In this document: in pieces, positions 1-10,120 of the stretch
Position numbering within the stretch: the first letter of the stretch is position 1
Layout: the number at the start of each line of letters is the position of its first letter
Assembly: GCA_030426545.1 (NCBI GenBank)
Contig: JAUHYL010000043.1
Span: forward strand, 1-34,699
Source: Gammaproteobacteria bacterium
GTDB taxonomy: Bacteria; Pseudomonadota; Gammaproteobacteria; Pseudomonadales; Halieaceae
DNA: 34,699 bases
Reading direction: 5' to 3'
The notes under the pieces: generated by a model
Databases searched by the model: none
What the model saw: the letters and a program-made list of their open reading frames with translations, nothing else
Told to the model about the DNA's origin: nothing
Program-made: the position numbers and the translations under genes

Positions 1-222
1 ATATGGGGTATGACACAAAAAGAAGCGGTCAAAAAACGAGCAAAACAAGCCGGTATCGACTGCCACAAAGGGGTTTCTCAGCCAATCAGCGCCGCAGGGG
101 GGCAATAGCCATCTCCGGGCAGCATGCAGCGGGGCCTGTCTCACTCAAGTGGACTCATCCTGAACGACCTGAAAAACAGCAACCAGAACAATAAGGCCAA
201 GCGCCAGCACACCGGAGACAAC
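1..222. other. nrdA upstream region
   Basis: This is leader sequence before nrdA. It holds one open frame with arginine- and glutamine-rich composition (3-194, 63 codons) that looks like chance: it has no ribosome-binding site and no recognisable motif. The nrdA frame itself is open upstream to an ATG at 124, but the residues there are low in complexity and the better-supported start lies at 223. The nrdA promoter, and any NrdR boxes, are probably partly or wholly outside the window. I see no complete NrdR palindrome in these bases. Confidence 0.5.
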
Positions 223-3096
<2,874 letters not shown>

Positions 3097-3168
3097 TTAT
3101 CAGGTGCTCGATAAGAACCAGTCGCAATGGTTAGCTGATAGAAATTAGAGAACAAGGGGAAGATGTAG

Positions 3169-4455
3169 ATGTTGAGTTGGGATGATTACAACAAAGAAGA
3201 AACAGCGCCCGTAGGAGTAGCAACTCTGGCAGAGGTGGCGGAGCCGCAAACCGCCGCCATCAGCGCAGAACCCGCCCCGGCCAGCCAGCCTCAGGTGCCG
3301 CCGACACCAGCCCCGGTAGTGTCTGAGGTGTCATCAACGGTTGATCCGGCAGAGGCCTCCGACAACCTGGCACAGGCCGCTGAAGCCCTCGAGAACCTGG
3401 ACGTGGCGCCCGGACTGGAGGAGCTGGAGATGGGCGCCGCGCGGGTCAACGTCGACGAGAAGGCGATGATCAACTGCCGCGCCGACCTCAACCAGCTCGT
3501 GCCCTTCAAGTACGACTGGGCATGGCAGAAGTATATTGACGGCTGCGCCAACCACTGGATGCCGCAGGAAATCAATATGACGGCCGACGTGGCGCTATGG
3601 AAGAACCCTGAAGGATTGACAGACGACGAGCGCCGCATCGTCATGCGCAACCTCGGTTATTTCTCCACCGCCGATTCGCTGGTAGCAAACAACCTGGTAC
3701 TGGCTATCTACCGTCTGATCACCAACCCGGAATGTCGTCAGTACCTGCTGCGTCAGGCCTTTGAAGAGGCCATTCACACGCACGCCTACCAGTATTGCAT
3801 CGAATCGCTGGGTATGGATGAAGGCGAGGTATTCAACATGTACCGCGAGATTCCCTCGGTGGCGAAAAAGGCCGCCTGGAGTCTCAGCCATACCCACTCA
3901 CTGTCAGACCCGACATTCCGTACCGGCACCCTGGAGACAGACCAGGAACTGTTGCGCAATCTAATCGGGTTCTACGCGGTAACCGAGGGCATCTTTTTCT
4001 ACTGCGGTTTCAGCCAGATTCTGTCCATGGGTCGCCGCAACAAGATGACTGGCGTGGCAGAGCAGTTCCAGTACATTCTGCGCGATGAATCCATGCACCT
4101 TAATTTCGGTATAGATGTAATCAACCAGATCAAACTGGAAAATCCGCAGCTGTGGACAGAAGAATTTCAGCAGGAGTCCATCCAGATGATTCTGGAAGGT
4201 ACCCAGCTCGAAATCGAGTACGCGCGCGACACCATGCCTCGTGGCGTACTGGGCATGAACGCAAGCATGATGGAGGAGTATCTGCACTTCATCGCGAATC
4301 GCCGTCTGTCGCAACTGGGCCTGCCGGAGCAATTTCCCGGCGCGCAAAACCCCTTCCCCTGGATGAGTGAAATCATGGACCTGCGCAAGGAGAAGAATTT
4401 CTTCGAGACGCGGGTGATCGAGTACCAGACGGGTGGCGCACTGAGCTGGGATTAA
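3169..4455 (+). CDS. nrdB: Class Ia ribonucleoside-diphosphate reductase, beta subunit
   Basis: This is the diiron-tyrosyl radical subunit that generates and delivers the radical to NrdA. The core carries the complete metal site: D140, E200, H203, E273, E307 and H310. The radical tyrosine is Y207 in EAIHTHAY, spaced from E200 and H203 as in E. coli Y122. The 428-residue length exceeds the E. coli subunit (about 375). The extra length is an Ala/Pro/Glu-rich, probably disordered N-terminal tail of roughly 90 residues. The extreme N-terminus (MLSWDDY) and C-terminus (GALSWD) share the LSWD tetrapeptide. In this family the C-terminal tail docks into NrdA. AAGGGGAAG at 3154-3162 is a good ribosome-binding site for ATG 3169. 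Identity is secure; the role of the N-terminal tail is unknown. Confidence 0.97.
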   Translation: MLSWDDYNKEETAPVGVATLAEVAEPQTAAISAEPAPASQPQVPPTPAPVVSEVSSTVDPAEASDNLAQAAEALENLDVAPGLEELEMGAARVNVDEKAMINCRADLNQLVPFKYDWAWQKYIDGCANHWMPQEINMTADVALWKNPEGLTDDERRIVMRNLGYFSTADSLVANNLVLAIYRLITNPECRQYLLRQAFEEAIHTHAYQYCIESLGMDEGEVFNMYREIPSVAKKAAWSLSHTHSLSDPTFRTGTLETDQELLRNLIGFYAVTEGIFFYCGFSQILSMGRRNKMTGVAEQFQYILRDESMHLNFGIDVINQIKLENPQLWTEEFQQESIQMILEGTQLEIEYARDTMPRGVLGMNASMMEEYLHFIANRRLSQLGLPEQFPGAQNPFPWMSEIMDLRKEKNFFETRVIEYQTGGALSWD

Positions 4456-4605
4456 CACCGGCGAGTATTGCCTCCCGGACGGCGCCTGGCCGTGTTCCAG
4501 GGGAATGGCGGTACACGTGTCATACAACGGGCCTGGCCGGCGGCACACAGCTAAACGGCGGCCCGCCATGAACAACAAGAAGCGGTTGTTACCGAGGAAG
4601 CCAAA

Positions 4606-4836
4606 ATGGCGGACAACGACAGAAACCCCTCTGAAACCGAGACGATCATGATGGCCCTTGATCAGATCAGCCAGACCATTGAAGTTATGACCAGTGTCGT
4701 CGGTCGCCTGCGCACCTATGTGCAGGAGCGAGACGCCAAGGCCGTCCACCAGAACGGAGAAAGCAAGGGCCAGGAAAACGGCAGTAAAAGCGGTGAGACC
4801 ACTGCAGAGATTCAGTCGGACCGTATTTTGCACTAA
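4606..4836 (+). CDS. Small hypothetical protein, helical/coiled-coil N-half
   Basis: I do not recognise this 76-residue protein. It begins with an acidic stretch, then has an amphipathic helical segment (about residues 14-45, with hydrophobics spaced through IMMALDQISQTIEVM and VVGRLRTYV) that could form a coiled coil. It ends in a polar, Lys/Glu/Asn-rich, probably disordered tail. There is no signal peptide or membrane segment. GAGGAAG at 4594-4600 lies five bases before ATG 4606, which supports real translation. It sits 150 bases after nrdB on the same strand and before another small gene. A link to nucleotide reduction is only positional. Annotated relatives, if any, would probably be small conserved hypotheticals. 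Confidence 0.6.
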   Translation: MADNDRNPSETETIMMALDQISQTIEVMTSVVGRLRTYVQERDAKAVHQNGESKGQENGSKSGETTAEIQSDRILH

Positions 4837-4850
4837 ACGGTTTGGCGGAA

Positions 4851-4867
4851 TCGGGGTTGCGCCCCGA
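4851..4867 (+). other. Short GC-rich hairpin between the two small genes
   Basis: TCGGGG and CCCCGA form a perfect six-base stem around the loop TTGCG, fifteen bases after the stop of the 4606-4836 gene. No T-run follows, so it is not an obvious intrinsic terminator. It could modulate read-through or mRNA processing into the next small gene. Confidence 0.4.
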
Positions 4868-4948
4868 CTCGCAGACGCAAGATGGCGAGTGAAACGCTAT
4901 GGGCGACTCCGGTCGTCAATGCTCCCCACCACAGCGGTAGGAGTCAGG

Positions 4949-5131
4949 ATGAAGAAGAAGAAAAACAGGCCGCAACAGGCCAAGCACCCGAAAAGAAGAC
5001 ACGATGACGGTGTGTTGCCAGGACTGATGCGCTGGATCATGCACAGAGCTCGCCGCTTGAAGGGCGACGTTAGCGGCGATGAATCGTGTCAGGGATTTTC
5101 ACCGGATCTGATTCTCCAGCGAGAATTCTAA
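4949..5131 (+). CDS. Small basic hypothetical protein
   Basis: This is a 60-residue protein starting MKKKKNRPQQ and rich in Lys, Arg and His in its first half (KHPKRRHDD), with a short amphipathic stretch around GLMRWIMHRARRL. I do not recognise a family. The frame is open further upstream (an ATG at 4694 would overlap the preceding gene out of frame). However, TAGGAG at 4938-4943 sits five bases before ATG 4949, making this the best start. A highly basic small protein could bind nucleic acid or acidic lipids; that is speculation. It is the last gene on this strand before a 146-base gap to the lipoprotein gene at 5278. Confidence 0.5.
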   Translation: MKKKKNRPQQAKHPKRRHDDGVLPGLMRWIMHRARRLKGDVSGDESCQGFSPDLILQREF

Positions 5132-5277
5132 CCGCGCGATAAATCCTGGCCAGGTCTGGCGACAGAACCCATCGCCGCACAGCCCTGACCCTGCCCGCGG
5201 CTCTTTGGGGCTGCGGTAGAGAGTTTCGCTCTCTCCATATTCAGCGATAGCCCCGCACAGATTCCGGATAAGACAGC

Positions 5278-6042
5278 ATGGTGAATTTTGGCAAGCTCCT
5301 GATCCTGCTCGCGGTGGCCCTGCTTACTGCCTGCTCTGGCGCCCCGGATAACAGCCAGCGCGGCCAACCCGCACCGACACTCGCCGAAACCCCACCCCGA
5401 CCACAACACATACTGGTGATTGGTGGTACCAGCGGTATAGGCCTGAAAACCGTGGAACTGGCCGCGCAGAGGGGCCATCACGTTACCGCGCTGGCCAGAC
5501 GCCCCGAGAGGATGCCGCTGCGGCATGCGCGCCTGCAAACAGTGGGTGGTGATATTCTTAACCAGGAGGGTATAGCCAACGCCGTACGTGGCAAGGATGC
5601 CGTCGTGATCGCAATTGGCATGGGCCCGACCCGCGACGACGTGACCCTGTTTTCCGAGGGTACGGCGAACGTGCTCGGCGCCATGCAGGGCAGCGGCGTT
5701 AGCCGACTGATTGCCGTGACAGGCATAGGCGCAGGAGATTCCCGCGGCCACGGCGGCTTTTTCTATGACAGCCTGCTCTTCCCCCTGGCGCTGAAAACAA
5801 TCTACACGGACAAGGATCGCATGGAGACGCTTATCCAGTCGTCGACAGACCGCGGTATCGTATGGACGATAGTGCGACCGGGCTTTCTTGTCGATGAACC
5901 TGCGAACCACCGCTACCGCGTGATCGACGATCTACAGGATGTGACGGCCGGCGATATCACCCGCGCTGACGTTGCGCACTTCATCCTTGCCGCTATTGAG
6001 CTTGGCGATTACGTCGGCGTCAGTCCACTGATAAGCGAGTGA
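5278..6042 (+). CDS. Lipoprotein with NAD(P)-binding Rossmann domain (atypical SDR/NmrA-like)
   Basis: The 254-residue product starts with a hydrophobic signal and a lipobox (LLTAC, lipidated Cys19). A Pro-rich linker follows, then an NAD(P)-binding domain of the atypical SDR/NmrA type from about residue 43. The dinucleotide motif is VIGGTSGIG, with strands and acidic turns such as GGDIL further on, and a VRPGFL segment as seen in NAD(P)H-binding SDRs. The family acts on NAD(P)H-linked substrates or senses dinucleotides. An exported, lipid-anchored version is odd because dinucleotides are scarce in the periplasm. No alternative ATG lies between the first codon and the glycine motif, so a cytosolic short form would need a rare start. 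The stop overlaps the start of the beta-helix gene (TGATG), indicating translational coupling. Substrate unknown. Confidence 0.8.
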   Translation: MVNFGKLLILLAVALLTACSGAPDNSQRGQPAPTLAETPPRPQHILVIGGTSGIGLKTVELAAQRGHHVTALARRPERMPLRHARLQTVGGDILNQEGIANAVRGKDAVVIAIGMGPTRDDVTLFSEGTANVLGAMQGSGVSRLIAVTGIGAGDSRGHGGFFYDSLLFPLALKTIYTDKDRMETLIQSSTDRGIVWTIVRPGFLVDEPANHRYRVIDDLQDVTAGDITRADVAHFILAAIELGDYVGVSPLISE

Positions 6043-7223
6043 TGCGACGGGTACCACATCTGCTGACGGCGCTGGCCCTGCTGTTCTGTGCCGTAGCAAC
6101 CGCCGACAACGCACAACCGGAAGAAACCGGGCCACGCGTCTGGCAGGTAGGCCCCGAACGCGAGATAAAAGTTCCCAGCGCGGCGGCCAAACTTGCGCGC
6201 AACGGCGACACCGTGGAAATAGACGCAGCGCGCTACTACAACGACTACGCCCACTGGCCCCAGGACAAGCTCACACTGCGTGGCGTGGGCGGTATGGCGC
6301 ACATGGACTCAGATCATCTGATCCCCAATGGCAAGGCAATCTGGATCATCACCGGCGACGGCGTAACCATCGAAAACGTGGAATTTTCCGGGGCGCGTGT
6401 ACACAGCACCAACGGGGCCGGCATTCGCCACAACGGTGGCGACATGCGCCTGCACAACACCTTCTTCCATCACAACGAATTTTCCGTAATGACCGGGCCC
6501 AGCGACAGCGGCAAGATTCATATCAGCAGTTCGCGCTTCTGGTTCCAGCACCGCAATGCGCGCTGGAGCCACGGCATCTACATCGGCAACGTGAAACGCT
6601 TCAGCATCACCGGTAGTCACATTATGGGTACCGACCTTGGCCACCAGATAAAAAGCCGCGCGCGCGAAAATCACATCCTGTACAACCGCATTGAAGATCT
6701 GGCGTACGGCAACGCCAGCCGCCTGGTCGATCTGCCCAACTGCGGCCTGAGCATCGTCATGGGCAACGAAATGCAGCAGGGCAGGCTTACGGACAACACG
6801 GACATCATCGGTTACGGTGCAGAGGGCTGTGAGGACCGCGACGAATCAATGAAACGTCTCTTCGTCTGGCACAACACACTGATCAACGAGGCGGTTGCCG
6901 CGACGCTGGTGCGCAATCACACCAACGCAGAGGCGTTTGTTGCGAACAATCTCGTTTATGGTCGGGCGACCTTTCTGGCAGGCAATGGCAGGCAGGAAAA
7001 CAATCTGCGTTTGGGTCTTCCGCGGAATGATCACCGCCGTTGGCTGCCACCGGCCGGGTCCGGAGCTATCGACGCAGCAAAATTCATCACGGCACCGCCG
7101 TACGCATCACTTCCCTCAAGGGAGTTCCAGCCGCCGCTGGGTATGCGCGAACGCGCGCGAGTGGGCAAACCGGATATCGGCGCGCGCGAAGCGCCTGAAA
7201 ACCTGCAGAAGTCACGCCACTGA
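6042..7223 (+). CDS. Secreted right-handed parallel beta-helix protein
   Basis: This 393-residue protein has a Sec signal peptide (MRRVPHLLTALALLF..., likely cut after ATA before DNA). Its body is made of short repeated coils rich in N, G, I and V (for example GDGVTIENVEFSG, HNTFFHHNEF, HILYNRIEDL). That is typical of right-handed beta-helix folds (pectate-lyase-like and related carbohydrate-active proteins). The C-terminus has the GSGAIDA and PDIGARE phrases often seen at the end of such helices. No specific lyase catalytic set could be assigned. I prefer ATG 6042, overlapping the TGA of the lipoprotein gene as TGATG; a GTG directly before it (6039) would also be in frame. Probably periplasmic or extracellular, and possibly polysaccharide-related. 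Confidence 0.8.
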   Translation: MRRVPHLLTALALLFCAVATADNAQPEETGPRVWQVGPEREIKVPSAAAKLARNGDTVEIDAARYYNDYAHWPQDKLTLRGVGGMAHMDSDHLIPNGKAIWIITGDGVTIENVEFSGARVHSTNGAGIRHNGGDMRLHNTFFHHNEFSVMTGPSDSGKIHISSSRFWFQHRNARWSHGIYIGNVKRFSITGSHIMGTDLGHQIKSRARENHILYNRIEDLAYGNASRLVDLPNCGLSIVMGNEMQQGRLTDNTDIIGYGAEGCEDRDESMKRLFVWHNTLINEAVAATLVRNHTNAEAFVANNLVYGRATFLAGNGRQENNLRLGLPRNDHRRWLPPAGSGAIDAAKFITAPPYASLPSREFQPPLGMRERARVGKPDIGAREAPENLQKSRH

Positions 7224-7264
7224 CGCGCCGCCGTGCACTACTGAACGAGCCTCGCGGCATCCTG

Positions 7265-8164
7265 CTAGCCAGCGGCGATATTACCGTGACAGCTCAACTG
7301 GCGGTCTATCGCAAACCACGGTAGACCCAGCTCCTGCAACCAGCCCAGCGCCTCTTCAGCCGGCTTGAGCATGGCGATCGTTGCGGAGCTACCTGCCACC
7401 AGGCACTGCGGCGCCAGAATACTCACCGCAATAAGGCCGCGCACCGGCCAGCCGGTGTGCGGATGCAGGATATGACCATAACGCTCTCCCTCAATCAGCA
7501 TGCAGCGTTCGTAGTCGCCACTGCTGGCCAGCCCGCCGCCAGATAAAGAGACGTTGGCGATAGCCTGTTCACGCTCCAGCGGGTGACGAATGCCGATGGG
7601 CCAACCGGCCTGTCCTGCCGGCGCGCCGGTGGCTGCCATATCACCCGCCAGATCCACCAGCGCGCAAGCGGCGCCGTGTTCCCGCAATTTTGCTGCAGCG
7701 CTGTCCGCCGCGTATTCCTTCACGCAACCGCCGAAATCAATCTCCATCCCCTCGCGCGCAAGGCTTACCGCACCTTCCTGCCAACGCACCAGTGACCAGT
7801 CGACCAGCGGCAGCAGTGCATTCAAAGCGTCGGCATGAGGCAGGCAACCGGATTTGAAATCCCATGCACGGCGCAGCACGCCCGACGTGAGATCGAACAG
7901 GCCGGCGCTTTCGCGCCAGGCGGTGTCGGCATAGTTCAGGAGGGCGACGGTTTCAGCGTCTACGGGAATCGGCTCGCCGCTGCCGGCGGCGCGATTAATC
8001 CGCGCAGTAAGGGAATCTTCCCGGTAGCGACTGAATTTGCTTTCCAGCCGTTCGACTTCCGCAACGGCGGCAGAGATGGCAGACCGGGCCATGGATTCGT
8101 CCTCGGCATCCAGCCGAATCCGACAGGGTCCGCCCATGGCTTTGAAGCTGTGCTCTACGCGCAT
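7265..8164 (-). CDS. ApbE-family FAD:protein FMN transferase (divergent)
   Basis: ApbE proteins transfer FMN from FAD to Ser/Thr of periplasmic redox proteins. This 299-residue protein shows the family order: an N-terminal MGGPCRI near residue 10, DLTSG near 91, DFGGCVKEYAAD (143-154, variant of the usual GGxxKGY), SGDYER (215-220), HILHPHTGWP (231-240) and a C-terminal VAGSSAT. In classical ApbE the last motif reads AD..AT and its Asp binds Mg2+; here G258 stands in that place while T262 remains. There is no signal peptide or lipobox, unlike many ApbE enzymes, so it may be cytosolic. The tracked frame begins at TTG 8170, but ATG 8164 gives the natural N-terminus. It is the last gene of the minus-strand cluster, 33 bases after the DUF3570 gene. 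No FMN-acceptor domain was seen in the window. Confidence 0.88.
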   Translation of the reverse strand: MRVEHSFKAMGGPCRIRLDAEDESMARSAISAAVAEVERLESKFSRYREDSLTARINRAAGSGEPIPVDAETVALLNYADTAWRESAGLFDLTSGVLRRAWDFKSGCLPHADALNALLPLVDWSLVRWQEGAVSLAREGMEIDFGGCVKEYAADSAAAKLREHGAACALVDLAGDMAATGAPAGQAGWPIGIRHPLEREQAIANVSLSGGGLASSGDYERCMLIEGERYGHILHPHTGWPVRGLIAVSILAPQCLVAGSSATIAMLKPAEEALGWLQELGLPWFAIDRQLSCHGNIAAG

Positions 8165-8197
8165 CGCCAAAGCCTGGCAGCAGGGCGGGTGGCGCGC

Positions 8198-9376
8198 CTA
8201 CTTGAAGACGTAGTTAACGCCGACGCTGTAACGCCAGAAATCCACCAGCCCGGGTGCGTCATCGCCACTGTACAGTCCGTAGGCCTCATCGCTCTTGTAG
8301 CGCTCCGCCGTGGCGTTCAATGTCCAATTGCCAATCGTTTTATTGCCGCGCAGGCCATAGGTAAAAGCGCCGAAAGTGGACAGTCGATAATCATCGGCAT
8401 AGTACTCCTGGCTGGTATCGGCCACCACGTCGAAAAACTCCGCCGCGTCCTGCGTGTAGTACCGGGCAAACGGCACCAGCTGAATATCGTTCGACAGGTT
8501 CTGGTACCAGGCCACGTCCAGCGTATGCGAAGTGACATCCCAATCGTCGTCGAAGTAACGGTAGTCGACATGCAGGGCCGCGTCGTGATCTTCAAAGAAG
8601 CGCCGGTAACCCGCCCCCAGTGTCCACTCCTCGCGTTCGTCCGGCCGATTGTCGCGCGACTTGTAGGGATCGGTGAGGAAACCTTCGCGATAGGTATAGC
8701 TGAGCCCAAAGCGTACGATGGCGCGTTTGCTGATAATTTGTGACACACCCACCCACGCCGAGCGAATGTCTTTGCTGTCTTTCAGCGTATTGGTAGGCAC
8801 AGATCCCTGAGTAGGCTCGATCTGGTCATCTGAAGCGCTGATAGCAGCGCTGTAGGTACGCATGCCATCGGCACTGTTGAACGAGCCGTCGAGACTGAAG
8901 GCGTCGGAATCGTAATCGTCTTCCTCGGAATTGGTGTAATTGAAGCCCGCGTTGCCGCGATCAAAATAGTAGCGCGTGGTAACACTGACCTCGGTGCGCG
9001 AGTCTTCAATACTCGCCCCGCTCATAATGACCTTCGGGTCGCCGTTGGGGCTCTCGCCGACAAACCAGGGCGAGGCTCCACTCATGTCTTCCCACTGCAC
9101 ATCCAGCGCCACCGACCAGCTATCGGCGACCGGAGCCAGCAGGTGGAACTGTGCCACATCAATGTCGTAGCGCTCACTCCCGCCGCCGAAGGCGCGGCGC
9201 CCCGGAATATCATCTTCTGCGTACTTGCTATACCGTATGCCCAGTTCCGTGTATTCCGGTGGGGCGTCCGCCTGTGCGGCCTGGTAAGCCGGAAGCAACA
9301 ATGCACTGGAAGTCAGCGCAAGTAGCGTGGCATTGCGCTCGTCCTGTTTCTTACCGGTTTTGTCGTAAGCAGCCAT
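8198..9376 (-). CDS. DUF3570 outer-membrane beta-barrel protein
   Basis: This 392-residue protein has a long polar N-region followed by a hydrophobic signal (LLALTSSALLLPAY) cut near AQA/DAP. The remainder is alternating, Tyr/Asp-rich amphipathic strands ending in YSVGVNYVFK, typical of outer-membrane barrels. I recognise it as DUF3570, a family of unknown function that tends to be encoded beside DUF4266, ApbE and thioredoxin-like proteins; this is recalled and not checked. Its ATG overlaps the TGA of the DUF4266 gene (TGATG on the minus strand), so the two are translationally coupled. Likely roles are a pore or scaffold for the lipoprotein partners. No transport substrate can be read from the sequence. 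Confidence 0.85.
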   Translation of the reverse strand: MAAYDKTGKKQDERNATLLALTSSALLLPAYQAAQADAPPEYTELGIRYSKYAEDDIPGRRAFGGGSERYDIDVAQFHLLAPVADSWSVALDVQWEDMSGASPWFVGESPNGDPKVIMSGASIEDSRTEVSVTTRYYFDRGNAGFNYTNSEEDDYDSDAFSLDGSFNSADGMRTYSAAISASDDQIEPTQGSVPTNTLKDSKDIRSAWVGVSQIISKRAIVRFGLSYTYREGFLTDPYKSRDNRPDEREEWTLGAGYRRFFEDHDAALHVDYRYFDDDWDVTSHTLDVAWYQNLSNDIQLVPFARYYTQDAAEFFDVVADTSQEYYADDYRLSTFGAFTYGLRGNKTIGNWTLNATAERYKSDEAYGLYSGDDAPGLVDFWRYSVGVNYVFK

Positions 9377-9582
9377 CAGTTACACCCGCAGCCGCCGCCA
9401 GCGGCGCCTGTGCCGCCTGAGGAGGCCTCCTTACTGGCATGGATCTGGGCGCGCATGACCCCTTCCATGGTATCGGGTTGCCACTGCATTTCAGCTTTAG
9501 CAAGGGTGCCGCGCTCCCAGGGTTGCACTGTTTCGCAACCGCAAAGCGCGGCGACCAACAACAGGCCGGTAATATACTTCAC
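9376..9582 (-). CDS. DUF4266 small lipoprotein with C-terminal GGGCGCN
   Basis: This 68-residue protein has a lipoprotein signal (LLLVAALCGC, lipidated Cys16), then the QPWERGTLAKAEM block and HASKEA. It ends in a glycine-rich tail GGGCGCN with C65 and C67. I recognise DUF4266, a short lipoprotein family paired with DUF3570. The start is GTG at 9582, preceded by AGGAG about nine bases upstream; TlpA stops only four bases before it. The C-terminal Cys-Gly-Cys is a good candidate for metal binding, a disulfide or a covalent modification. The neighbouring thioredoxin could reduce it. Function is unknown. Confidence 0.85.
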   Translation of the reverse strand: MKYITGLLLVAALCGCETVQPWERGTLAKAEMQWQPDTMEGVMRAQIHASKEASSGGTGAAGGGCGCN

Positions 9583-9586
9583 TTTA

Positions 9587-10120
9587 TTATTCTCCTAGCA
9601 GTTCAAGCACGGCGGCGCGCAACTTCTCGCCGTCGCTCTTTTTGTACCCCTGGTGGATATGACGCACTACGCCGGCTCTGTCCAACAGGTAACCGGTAGG
9701 CATGCCGAGAACACCGAATGCCTGGGGCGTTACGCCATTGCCGTCGCGTACTATCGGGTATGTGACGGGGGATTCCGCCAGAAATTCCAGCGCATCGTCA
9801 GCGTCTTCATCGACATTCACCGCAAGCACTTCAAAGCCGCGCTCACCCAGTTCCTGTCGGATCGCCTCGAGTTGCGGAAAAGACACGCGGCAGGGCCCAC
9901 ACCAGGAAGCCCAGAAGTCCACGTACACCACGTTGCCGCGCAGGGACTCGAGTGACACAGATTCACCGCCGGGCAAGGCCGGCAGCACAAGCTCAGGAGC
10001 GGGCTGACCAACCACTGCACCGCCAGCCCGGGCTTCGGGGGATAGCACTGGCGCGAAAACCAAAGACAGCGACAGTACGAGGGCCAATACAGGCCCTCGC
10101 ATCACTTTAACGTTCAACAT
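9587..10120 (-). CDS. TlpA/ResA-like thioredoxin-fold thiol oxidoreductase
   Basis: This is a 177-residue exported thioredoxin-fold protein. A signal peptide (hydrophobic core about residues 9-26, cut near ARA/GG) precedes a TlpA-like domain. The domain has VDFWASWCGPC (C74, C77), the VNVDED segment and a cis-proline loop GMPTGYLLD. Such proteins reduce disulfides in the periplasm, often on apocytochromes c or copper proteins. That fits its position directly after a gene encoding a haem-c and copper protein. The ATG at 10120 lies inside the end of that upstream gene (14-base overlap); a second in-frame ATG at 10102 would remove the overlap and also leave a complete signal peptide. Only four bases separate it from the DUF4266 gene. 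Confidence 0.9.
   Translation of the reverse strand: MLNVKVMRGPVLALVLSLSLVFAPVLSPEARAGGAVVGQPAPELVLPALPGGESVSLESLRGNVVYVDFWASWCGPCRVSFPQLEAIRQELGERGFEVLAVNVDEDADDALEFLAESPVTYPIVRDGNGVTPQAFGVLGMPTGYLLDRAGVVRHIHQGYKKSDGEKLRAAVLELLGE

Noticed and set aside
1-20. Half of an NrdR box at the window edge
   Set aside because: Only the beginning ATATGGGG is visible; the palindrome partner would be outside the window, so it cannot be supported.
3-194. Open frame upstream of nrdA as a leader peptide
   Set aside because: No ribosome-binding site, composition like random GC-rich frame, and it overlaps the extended nrdA frame.
124-222. Extended nrdA start at ATG 124
   Set aside because: The added 33 residues have no family resemblance, and ATG 223 has a good GGAGA site.
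4694-4948. Longer version of the small basic protein starting at 4694
   Set aside because: It would overlap the 4606-4836 gene out of frame and its residues look like shadow translation; ATG 4949 has a better ribosome-binding site.
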